Below are positions 1 through 4,613 of a DNA stretch of 6,441 nt, one piece after another. The translations under genes and the position numbers were made by a program. The notes beneath the pieces are model-generated. The model saw only the letters and a list, made by a program, of their open reading frames with translations. It was not told where the DNA came from and ran no database searches. Numbering within the stretch: position 1 is the first letter of the stretch; the number at the start of each line of letters is the position of its first letter. This stretch comes from Planctomycetota bacterium (GTDB taxonomy: Bacteria > Planctomycetota > Phycisphaerae > SM23-33 > FEN-1343), in contig JABMQG010000214.1 of the NCBI GenBank assembly GCA_013203365.1, positions 1 to 6,441 of the forward strand, written 5' to 3'.

Positions 1-67
1 CGCTGTCCGTTGTCTCGGCGCGTAGCAACACACCCCTGACATCGTATTGCCGTACGATGGGATTCAT
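1..67 (-). CDS. Partial gene downstream of the RiPP precursor, truncated by the window edge
   Basis: Two overlapping minus-strand frames stay open to the window edge. The first starts with ATG at 67-65, sharing the ATGA junction with the precursor stop, and reads MNPIVRQYDVRGVLLRAETT onward. The second starts with ATG at 42-40 and reads MSGVCCYAPRQRTA. The first has the classic translational-coupling junction. The second resembles the start of glutamine-hydrolysing asparagine-synthetase-like proteins (M-x-G-[IV]-C/A), which is the family of lasso cyclases. Either would suit the operon, and an HPr-kinase-like tailoring enzyme is another option in lasso clusters. At most 22 residues are visible, so neither the frame nor the function can be decided. 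The coordinates given are for the coupled frame. Confidence 0.45.
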   Translation of the reverse strand, partial: MNPIVRQYDVRGVLLRAETTDS

Positions 68-153
68 GAAATTACGACCGGTTCTCCTTCGGTGATCTCG
101 ACGAGTTTGTCCTGCTTTTCCAGTGTCGGGGCGACGTACTCTTTCTTTTCCAT
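64..153 (-). CDS. Lasso-type RiPP precursor peptide, 29 aa, with a very short core
   Basis: This small gene was found by eye. Its ATG at 153-151 follows a good ribosome site, GGAG, with 7 nt spacing (gtggagtgaaaaaATG). The product begins MEKKEYVAPTLEK and ends ITEGEPVVIS. Tyr6-x-x-Pro9-x-Leu11 matches the YxxPxL element by which lasso leaders bind the B1 recognition protein. Thr21 fits the conserved penultimate leader Thr, so cleavage is expected after Glu22, leaving the core GEPVVIS. Known lasso cores start with Gly1 (or another small residue) and close a ring on Asp/Glu at position 7, 8 or 9. This core is only seven residues long and its only acidic residue is at position 2. It may therefore yield a non-lasso product, act as a leader-only regulator, or be a core lost by mutation. 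The leader identity is fairly sure; the product is unknown. The stop overlaps the next ATG (ATGA). Confidence 0.75.
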   Translation of the reverse strand: MEKKEYVAPTLEKQDKLVEITEGEPVVIS

Positions 154-187
154 TTTTTCACTCCACAATTGTCATCAACGGATCTCA

Positions 188-207
188 GCCGCGGAGGCTT
201 CCGCGGC
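188..207 (-). promoter_or_regulatory. Intercistronic GC-rich hairpin between B2 protease and precursor genes
   Basis: The arms GCCGCGGA (188-195) and TCCGCGGC (200-207) are perfect reverse complements around a 4-nt loop. The hairpin begins 5 nt after the B2 stop codon and lies about 35 nt before the precursor ATG. No T-tract follows on the minus strand, so it is not a standard intrinsic terminator. A stable stem here could be a processing or stabilising element that raises the precursor mRNA relative to the enzyme mRNA. That role is inference; the inverted repeat itself is directly visible. Confidence 0.55.
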
Positions 208-211
208 GACT

Positions 212-640
212 TCAGCTAAGCGATTCGGCAAATGCCCCGCCGCCGTGGCGAAGAACGACGGTGGCCGACTCAATCGGCGGATCGGACATCGCGGCGCCGT
301 TCAGCGTAACCCAGCAATGCCCGTGCATGCGTTCAGCATTCTGCCTCGGCGCAAAGACGCCGAAGCACAACTCGGCCGGCAGGCCAGCGAGCCGAAGAAA
401 ATGAAACAGCAGCAGGCCCTTCCGTAGGCATGCCCGGCGCCGCATATTCCGCGGACGGCGGAGGCATCGTTCGACTGCGGAGCGGATTTGCTCGGCCGAC
501 AAGCCGGCGTACGGCCGACGCCACAGGGGAGGCGTCAGTTGCGCCAGGAGGCGATTGAACGGCACGAGCCTCACCAGCAGCGGCATGAATGTCGCTGCCA
601 GTTTTATGTGCGCGGTCAGGATGATCTTATTGATTTGCAA
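212..640 (-). CDS. Lasso peptide biosynthesis B2-type transglutaminase-like cysteine protease
   Basis: Product of 142 aa with the fold signature of lasso B2 / McjB C-terminal proteins (Transglut_core3), which cut the leader from a RiPP precursor. A catalytic triad can be placed: Cys71 in CLRKGLLLFHFLRLAGLPAE, His108 in HGHCWV, and Asp120 in MSDPP. The segment LPAELCFGV before the His is typical. The start is TTG at 640, because GGAGG lies 6 nt upstream (GGAGGgccggaTTG), inside the end of the PqqD-like gene, giving a 14-nt overlap and likely translational coupling. An ATG-like start at Met19 would leave no comparable ribosome site. Expected partners are the PqqD-like protein (627-929), which presents the leader, and the 29-aa precursor (64-153). 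Length and motifs suggest an intact enzyme. In other lineages B1 and B2 are fused; here they are separate. Confidence 0.9.
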   Translation of the reverse strand: MQINKIILTAHIKLAATFMPLLVRLVPFNRLLAQLTPPLWRRPYAGLSAEQIRSAVERCLRRPRNMRRRACLRKGLLLFHFLRLAGLPAELCFGVFAPRQNAERMHGHCWVTLNGAAMSDPPIESATVVLRHGGGAFAESLS

Positions 641-929
641 TCCGGCCCTCCGCGACTGCGATCAGTTTTTCTTCAATCAGCCGAGCCGCGATGGTCGCCA
701 GGTCCGCCATTAGCTTCCCGCGGGCGACGGCGTATTCGTCGGCCAGCATGTCTACGATCTCGCCGAAGCTCCTCTTGCCGTCGATGGCCTGGAGAAATGC
801 GCGTGTCGTTTCGTTGCACGTGTATAGCTGCCCGGACGCCAGCGAAACGACAACGGCCTGGCCGTCGGCCCCCAGGGGCTGAAACGTCATGTCTTCAGCA
901 AGTCGCAATCGTTTTTGTTCGGCGAGCAT
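627..929 (-). CDS. PqqD-family RiPP recognition protein (lasso B1-type)
   Basis: Product of 100 aa that matches the PqqD/RRE family along its whole length: RLAEDMTFQPLG at residues 9-20, the beta segment AVVVSLASGQLYTCNETT (25-42), the helix AFLQAIDGKRSFGEIVDML (44-62), and a C-terminal winged-helix part with DLATIAARLIEEKLI (76-90). Proteins of this family bind the precursor leader, here probably Tyr6/Pro9/Leu11 of the peptide at 64-153, and hand it to the B2 protease. I chose the ATG at 929-927 because GGAGG lies 9 nt upstream. A longer frame reaching 974 would add 15 residues that do not look like the family. It is the first gene of the operon, followed by B2 with 14 nt overlap. Identity is confident; the substrate is inferred from context. 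Confidence 0.9.
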   Translation of the reverse strand: MLAEQKRLRLAEDMTFQPLGADGQAVVVSLASGQLYTCNETTRAFLQAIDGKRSFGEIVDMLADEYAVARGKLMADLATIAARLIEEKLIAVAEGRIANQ

Positions 930-961
930 AAAAACCGGCCTCCATAAAAAAGGCTCACCTA

Positions 962-990
962 AGTATGCGGCCAAATCGTAGCCAATGCAA
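962..990 (-). promoter_or_regulatory. Candidate promoter for the RiPP operon
   Basis: On the minus strand a TTGCAT box (990-985) is separated by exactly 17 nt from CATACT (967-962). The boxes match the sigma-70 consensus at 3/6 and 4/6 positions. Transcription would start near 955, leaving a short leader containing the GGAGG of the PqqD-like gene. The placement is sensible but the boxes are weak, so this is only a candidate. Confidence 0.25.
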
Positions 991-1067
991 GAGACAAGCG
1001 TATTCCAGTCCGCTTAGGAGAACAGGTCCTTAAGGGCGGATTTCCCAGATGAAAACTACACTTTGTG

Positions 1068-1073
1068 TATAAT
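1068..1073 (+). promoter_or_regulatory. Candidate -10 box upstream of the ADP-ribosylglycohydrolase gene
   Basis: A perfect TATAAT stands at 1068-1073, but I see no convincing -35 box at 16-18 nt; the nearest partial element is TTTCCC at 1041-1046, with 21 nt spacing. If used, the transcript would carry a leader of about 270 nt before the ATG at 1353. Confidence 0.3.
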
Positions 1074-1352
1074 GCGGCATCGTTTGAGCACGTGAACGAA
1101 GGGTTTTCTCGATGCCAGGGACAGCGGAAGAACGCGGAGGTAGGGACGGTCTGCCTGGATCGGCAACGATCGCATGTATGCAGGCCGTTTCGGGCAACAT
1201 TATGGCCCGGCAACGGCCCGATGCCCCCTTGTCGGAGTCAGAGGAGTGCTTGCTGATCTCAGGGATCGCGATAGGATCGTCGGAAAGGCCCACGACGTTC
1301 GTGGGCTGGAGTTCATAGGGAAATCCGGTTTACAGGCTCGAGAGGAACGCCC
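1074..1352 (+). other. Gene-free leader region with two inverted repeats
   Basis: I see no supported gene in this stretch; a 68-codon frame at 1112-1318 resembles nothing known. Two inverted repeats stand out. The first is imperfect: CCGTT+CGGGC (1185-1195) pairs with GCCCG+AACGG (1205-1216) around a 9-nt loop. The second is perfect: GCCCACGA (1288-1295) and TCGTGGGC (1299-1306) with a 3-nt loop, about 46 nt before the ATG of the next gene. Neither is followed by a T-tract. They could be operator sites, mRNA-leader structures or weak terminators. No known riboswitch pattern was recognised. Confidence 0.4.
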
Positions 1353-2696
1353 ATGGCCCGGCCGCTCAACATTCTCTGGATTTACGTCTCCGAAGGCGAT
1401 CTTGCCGTGGAGCGGCAGCAGTGCATCGACGAGGGTAAGGACATCTCGCCGCTGGTTGACGAGTTCGACCGCCTGGCCGCGCTGGATCTTATGGACCGGG
1501 CCAATCAGCCGGCGGCTGCGGCGCTGCTGGCGCGGACGGCGGCGTTGCCGGTTCGTCCCGACTTTCCTTATGACGAGCCAAGCGACCTTGCGGGCATCCG
1601 GGCCGCCTGCCCGGGCGACGGGCCGGACCTGCCGCCCATTAACTCCGCCGCTCTGGCCGACAGCATCCACGGCGCCTGGCTGGGGCGCATCTGCGGGTGC
1701 CTGCTGGGAAAGCCTGTCGAAGGCTGGCGACGCGAGCGGATGTGGACGTACCTCAAAGACACCGGCCGCTGGCCGCTGACGGACTACTTCAGCCTCAGCG
1801 TGCCCGACGAGGTTCGCCAGCGGGCCCAAATGGATGCCAACCGCCCGTTCATCGAGAACGTCTCCTTCATGCCCATTGACGACGACACCAACTACACCGT
1901 CGTGGGACTCAAGCTCATGCAGCAGCACGGGCGCAACTTCACGCCGGCCGACGTGGCCAGCTTCTGGATGGGCAGCCTGCCGATCCTGGCCACCTGCACG
2001 GCCGAGCGCGCTGCCTACCGCAATTTCGCGATGAACATCGCCCCGCCGGACTCGGCCACGCACTGCAACGTCTATCGCGAGTGGATCGGCGCACAGATAC
2101 GCGCGGACGCCTTCGGCTACGCCTGTCCCGGGGACCCCCAGGCCGCGTCAGAGCTGGCCTGGCGCGACGCGTGCATCAGCCACGTCAAGAACGGCATCTA
2201 CGGCGAGATGTGGGCGGCCGCGATGGTCGCCGCGGCGCTGGTCTGCGACGACGTGCCCACGATCATCCGGGCGGGCTTGGCCCGGGTGCCGGCCCGCTGC
2301 CGACTGGCCGAGGACGTGCAGCGCATGCTGAACTGGCACGCCGAAGGCGTCGGCTACGACAATGCCGTCGAACGCATCCACAAGCGCTGGGACGAGAACA
2401 CCGACTACGGCTGGTGCCACACTATCTCCAACGCGATGGCCGTCGCGGCCGGGCTGCTCTACGGCGAGGGCGACTACGAAAAGAGCATCTGTCGAGCGGT
2501 GCAGGCGTGCTTCGACACCGATTGCAACAGCGCGACCGTGGGCTCGATCGTCGGGGCGATGCTGGGCGCCGAGGCCCTGCCGGCGAAGTGGACGGGCGTG
2601 GTCAACAACACGCTGGAGACGTCCATCACGGGGTTCAACCGGGTGAAGATCTCGGATATGGCGCAGCAGACCCTTGCGCTGATAAATGGTAATTGA
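1353..2696 (+). CDS. ADP-ribosylglycohydrolase family protein
   Basis: Product of 447 aa in the ADP-ribosylglycohydrolase (ARH/DraG, PF03747) family, all-alpha enzymes that use metal-bound acidic residues to remove ADP-ribose or split related N-glycosides. Visible motifs: the opening helix signature SIHGAWLGRICGCLLGKPVEG at about residues 104-124, the first metal motif PIDDDTNYT with Asp176-Asp178-Thr179, and the second metal motif DTDCNSATVGSIVGAMLGA with Asp388, Asp390 and Asn392. Cys391 stands where classical members have Thr, a variant I recall from bacterial members. About 100 residues precede the catalytic domain, longer than in short DraG-like enzymes; they include YDEPSDLAGIRAACP (73-87). 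The start has AGAGGA 6 nt upstream. Cytoplasmic, with no signal peptide. No ADP-ribosyltransferase lies nearby, so the substrate is unknown. Its 3' end overlaps the convergent exporter gene by 62 nt. Confidence 0.93.
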   Translation: MARPLNILWIYVSEGDLAVERQQCIDEGKDISPLVDEFDRLAALDLMDRANQPAAAALLARTAALPVRPDFPYDEPSDLAGIRAACPGDGPDLPPINSAALADSIHGAWLGRICGCLLGKPVEGWRRERMWTYLKDTGRWPLTDYFSLSVPDEVRQRAQMDANRPFIENVSFMPIDDDTNYTVVGLKLMQQHGRNFTPADVASFWMGSLPILATCTAERAAYRNFAMNIAPPDSATHCNVYREWIGAQIRADAFGYACPGDPQAASELAWRDACISHVKNGIYGEMWAAAMVAAALVCDDVPTIIRAGLARVPARCRLAEDVQRMLNWHAEGVGYDNAVERIHKRWDENTDYGWCHTISNAMAVAAGLLYGEGDYEKSICRAVQACFDTDCNSATVGSIVGAMLGAEALPAKWTGVVNNTLETSITGFNRVKISDMAQQTLALINGN

Positions 2697-3306
2697 GGGC
2701 GTCACAGACGAACAGGATTCCGAACACGCCCATTGCCAATGCGCAGATGATAATGACGACTCGCCGGCCGTGTGGTCCCAAAAGCGTGGCGCCTTTGTTG
2801 CTTGCAAGGGAGAGCATCTCGAGCCAGGCCAGATCGCACAGCCAATGGATAACGGCGAACAGACCGAACGCCAGCGTGCCCAAGTTGATCGCCTTGGTCG
2901 CCAGGGCCAGGCCCACCGTGGCCCACCACAGGAGGAAGTACGGGTTTCCGCCGCTAAGTACCACGCCGGCCCAAACAGGGTTGGCCAGGTTGACGTGACG
3001 TGGTTGGTTCGGCTGTCGCCGCAGGCCGATGAGCATCATTACCGCCATCAGCAGCAAGGCCGCCCCACCGGCGATACCCACGGCGATACGGAACGCCTGC
3101 GTCGTCAGCACGGTCCCCACGCCGACCATAATGAGGATCATCAGTGGGAATTCCACGATCCCATGGCCGACGGCGACGAGTGCCCCGGCATGTCGGCTGC
3201 GGGCCCCGGCCGCCAGCGTAATAGCCGTCACCGGCCCTGGTGCCATTACACCCGAAAGCGATATTACGGCCGCCTGCATGAGGAATGTAACCGTGCCAAA
3301 GTCCAT
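2635..3306 (-). CDS. LysE/RhtB-type membrane exporter
   Basis: Product of 223 aa, an inner-membrane protein of the LysE translocator family (PF01810), which exports amino acids or related small molecules. The N-terminal signature is clear: SLSGVMAPGPVTAITLAAGA at 16-35, followed by GHGIVEFPLMILIMVGVG (48-65). GGNPYFLLWWATVGLAL (119-135) is the mid-protein Asn-Pro segment, in a form I associate with the archaeal-like LysE branch. Hydrophobic segments lie roughly at 8-32, 41-66, 72-95, 112-138, 142-165 and 182-202, giving the expected six helices, with a short polar tail. The ATG at 3306-3304 has only a weak ribosome site (GACGG), so the start is less certain than the identity. It is convergent with and overlaps the ADP-ribosylglycohydrolase gene, and divergent from the cassette-like genes to the right. 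The exported substrate cannot be read from the sequence. Confidence 0.92.
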   Translation of the reverse strand: MDFGTVTFLMQAAVISLSGVMAPGPVTAITLAAGARSRHAGALVAVGHGIVEFPLMILIMVGVGTVLTTQAFRIAVGIAGGAALLLMAVMMLIGLRRQPNQPRHVNLANPVWAGVVLSGGNPYFLLWWATVGLALATKAINLGTLAFGLFAVIHWLCDLAWLEMLSLASNKGATLLGPHGRRVVIIICALAMGVFGILFVCDALNYHLSAQGSAAPYPRSSPG

Positions 3307-3383
3307 CCGTCATAGAAGAACGTAGGAAGAAGCCTTTTGCAAGGATGGAGGTCCGGCTTGTCAGGGCACTCCGCCCGAAGCAC

Positions 3384-3412
3384 TTGACATGGTTGCTAGC
3401 CGAGGGGAAAAT
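3384..3412 (+). promoter_or_regulatory. Candidate promoter for the first small membrane-protein gene
   Basis: A perfect -35 box TTGACA (3384-3389) is followed after 17 nt by GAAAAT (3407-3412), a 4/6 match to TATAAT. It points at the gene starting at 3482. If the downstream genes are integron cassettes, this sits where a cassette promoter (Pc) would be expected. The -10 box is weak; TAGAAT at 3458-3463 is a closer -10 match but lacks a -35. Confidence 0.35.
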
Positions 3413-3422
3413 ATCATGTCAA
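3384..3422. repeat. Inverted repeat TTGACATG / CATGTCAA around the candidate promoter
   Basis: TTGACATG (3384-3391) and CATGTCAA (3415-3422) are perfect 8-bp reverse complements, centre-to-centre 31 nt, close to three DNA turns. The left arm contains the -35 box and the candidate -10 lies between the arms. This is the layout of a repressor operator pair. A 9-bp direct repeat CGAGGGGAA also occurs here (3401-3409 and 3442-3450). No regulator gene is in the window. Confidence 0.45.
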
Positions 3423-3469
3423 TCAGATCCCGATCTCCGGACGAGGGGAATGTTGGGTAGAATAACAAG

Positions 3470-3880
3470 TTAGAGGGCAAAGTGAAAACGGTAAAACGCC
3501 AACATACGCGGTTCGGCGAGATTGCCGTCGTTCAGTCGGTCTTGTTGCTGATCTTCTCCCTGATCCTCGACGGCGGAGTCCTCCTGACCGCCTACACGAT
3601 TCCGCTCGCGGCGTATTGGGGCTCCGTCATTGTTTTGAGCGTTCGTGTTCGAGGGCACTACGGAGCGCGTGAAATCGCCTACATCAATCAAGCATGGCTC
3701 CTGATTGTCCCTGTCGGAATGGTCGCAGTCTTGTTAATCTATCGCTGGATGCAACCCCTTTAACCACCCGCGGCAGTTGGCCTGTCGTCGGTTTTGAGGG
3801 ACAATGAAAGCACCAGAACAAGCCCATCGCTCTCGACGGCAACAACCACCTGCAGGAGCAGGCAACTGAGCGCTGAGCCG
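3470..3880 (+). mobile_element. Candidate integron-type gene cassette 1
   Basis: A 411-bp unit lies between two GTTRRR-type core sites, GTTAGAG (3469-3475) and GTTAGGG (3880-3886), cut after the G. It holds one short same-strand gene beginning 12 nt inside the left boundary and ending inside the R'' box of an attC-like repeat, which is the normal cassette layout. The left boundary reads AACAAGTTAG, close to the crossover of the class 1 attI site as I recall it (AACAAAGTTAG). No integrase gene is visible on either side, so it could be a cluster of attC sites lacking an integrase, or an old insertion. Confidence 0.45.
3482..3763 (+). CDS. Small hypothetical membrane protein (93 aa)
   Basis: The start is GTG at 3482 with AGAGGG 4 nt upstream. 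Hydrophobic segments lie at about residues 14-30, 33-54 and 71-88, giving two or three inner-membrane helices. The N-terminus is basic (MKTVKRQHTR) and the loop between the last helices is polar and basic (RVRGHYGAREIAYINQ, 55-70). I do not recognise a family. The gene lies between two GTTAG core sites and its TAA stop is inside the first arm of the attC-like repeat, so it is probably the payload of a gene cassette. Small membrane proteins are common integron payloads. Function is unknown. Confidence 0.7.
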   Translation: MKTVKRQHTRFGEIAVVQSVLLLIFSLILDGGVLLTAYTIPLAAYWGSVIVLSVRVRGHYGAREIAYINQAWLLIVPVGMVAVLLIYRWMQPL

Positions 3881-3886
3881 TTAGGG
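3758..3886 (+). repeat. attC-like recombination site 1
   Basis: Hand pairing gives the attC layout. R'' CTTTAAC (3758-3764) pairs with R' GTTAGGG (3880-3886), with two wobbles. Next come an unpaired spacer, a 3-bp GCG/CGC (3770-3772 with 3871-3873), then L'' CAGTTG-g-CCTG (3774-3784) with L' CAGGCAACTG (3859-3868), paired except for one extrahelical G at 3780. The terminal part is about 74 nt. Total length is 129 bp, within the usual attC range. The extrahelical base in the L stem, the R boxes and the overlap with the gene stop are attC hallmarks. R'' starts with C rather than a purine, so this is not a textbook site. Confidence 0.5.
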
Positions 3887-4383
3887 CTCAAGAACGGATG
3901 AAGCAATGCGTCATATATAAGGCGGACGCCTCTGCGGCAGCAGAGGTTCTGAAGATTCTTCGGCGCAGTGGGATATCTGCTGTCCAGGTCGACAATGCCA
4001 ACCCCATTGTCCTTTGGGCGTCTAAGGGTACCTATCACGTGCGAATCGCCGTACCGGAGGATCAGGCGCCTCAGGCTCGATCTGTCCTTGCAGACTGGGA
4101 ACGGAGCTGCGCTCCACGAGCGGATCGATTGGCCAAGTCGTTTGGGAGACAGGCCGTAATCGCCCTGGTGATCGCTGTCGTCATTTCGACAGCGCACAGG
4201 CTATTGGTTGACCGCACACTTGACCAGATCGACTGGGGAGGTATCGCACTGGAATTACTGTTCCTGTGGTTCGTCACTCTTGCTGTTTTGGCCAACCTTG
4301 GACGTCTAACTCGGAAACAACGGTAGCAAGGGTCCTAACCAGTCGCTCCAGCGGACGCGTGAAAACCCTCGTCCCGTGGCGCG
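3881..4383 (+). mobile_element. Candidate integron-type gene cassette 2
   Basis: A 503-bp unit from the crossover in GTTAGGG (3880-3886) to the crossover in GTTCGCG (4383-4389). It carries one gene starting 17 nt inside the left boundary, followed after 6 nt by a second attC-like repeat. In integrated cassettes the bases right of the last crossover belong to the neighbouring DNA, so a non-consensus GTTCGCG would fit a cassette whose right neighbour is not another cassette. It depends on the weaker of the two attC calls. Confidence 0.38.
3898..4326 (+). CDS. DUF2007-like domain protein with two membrane helices
   Basis: Product of 142 aa. Residues 1-70 resemble the DUF2007 putative signal-transducing domain: AAAEVLKILRRSGISAVQV (13-31), a central strand pair, and VRIAVPEDQAPQARSVLADWE (48-68), the typical 'V-x-V-P-x-x-D-x-x-x-A-x-x-x-L' ending. 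A basic linker (69-85) leads to two hydrophobic segments at about 86-100 and 114-134 and a basic tail, RLTRKQR. The domain would sit in the cytoplasm, anchored to the inner membrane. DUF2007 has no established reaction. The ribosome site is weak (GAACGG just before the ATG), and a 6-bp hairpin TGAGCC/GGCTCA (3874-3890) precedes it. The gene is the second same-strand gene in the candidate cassette pair. Confidence 0.72.
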   Translation: MKQCVIYKADASAAAEVLKILRRSGISAVQVDNANPIVLWASKGTYHVRIAVPEDQAPQARSVLADWERSCAPRADRLAKSFGRQAVIALVIAVVISTAHRLLVDRTLDQIDWGGIALELLFLWFVTLAVLANLGRLTRKQR

Positions 4384-4389
4384 TTCGCG
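4333..4389 (+). repeat. attC-like recombination site 2 (short type)
   Basis: R'' TCCTAAC (4333-4339) is followed by CAGTCGCTCCAGCGGACG (4340-4357), which closely resembles the left half of many environmental attC sites as I remember them (AAGTCGCTCCAGCGGAC). The L'' arm 4345-4357 pairs with CGTCCCGTGGCGC (4370-4382) at 10 of 13 positions around a 12-nt loop, and R' would be GTTCGCG (4383-4389). Total 57 bp, matching short attC sites. Weak points: R' pairs with R'' only through GTT/AAC, and there is no right-hand spacer. It begins 6 nt after the stop codon of the preceding gene. Confidence 0.42.
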
Positions 4390-4613
4390 GCGCCATCGGC
4401 CGCACATGAGGCTCATGTAAGGGCCATTGTGGCCTTTGGGAAAAAGCAGATGGCACCGGTGGCACCAAAGCGGATATGCCCAGCGCCTTGCAAAACACCG
4501 GAGCACGGGCTATGTTCCTGCAAGCGAAGGTTTTGGCCTCAAAAAGGCAGCCACTCGTGAGCCATGTCTCCGTGGTAAGCCGCTGCTTATTTTCTATTGC
4601 TTGGGCGTGACTG
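4390..4613 (+). other. Hairpin-rich spacer, no gene seen
   Basis: No reading frame here looks real on either strand. Visible structure: a perfect 15-nt palindrome ACATGAGGCTCATGT (4404-4418), followed immediately by AAGGGCCA (4419-4426) pairing with TGGCCTTT (4430-4437) around a 3-nt loop with one G-T wobble. The second stem is terminator-like but has no long T-run after it (TTTGGGAAAAA). Further on is the direct repeat GGCACC-GGT-GGCACC. No convincing promoter for the large gene at 4614 was found. Confidence 0.4.

Noticed and set aside
1..64. Read-through of the precursor stop codon to give a longer core (I-P-S-Y-G-N-T-M...)
   Set aside because: No evidence of recoding; the extension has no acidic residue at core position 7-9 (position 8 is the stop itself) and the ATGA overlap argues for a genuine stop.
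1112..1318. 68-codon plus-strand frame upstream of the hydrolase gene
   Set aside because: Weak ribosome site, composition of a chance frame, contains both inverted repeats, and no recognisable motif.
1200..2063. 287-codon minus-strand frame, and similar long frames opposite or beside the hydrolase gene (2081-2692, 2148-2807)
   Set aside because: Shadows caused by the strong G/C third-position bias of the real gene; Arg/Gly/Pro-rich low-sense translations.
2686..3315. 209-codon plus-strand frame opposite the exporter gene
   Set aside because: The minus strand encodes a clear LysE-type protein with signature motifs; this frame is its complement.
3425..3436. AGATC-CC-GATCT inverted repeat
   Set aside because: Only five base pairs with a 2-nt loop; likely chance.
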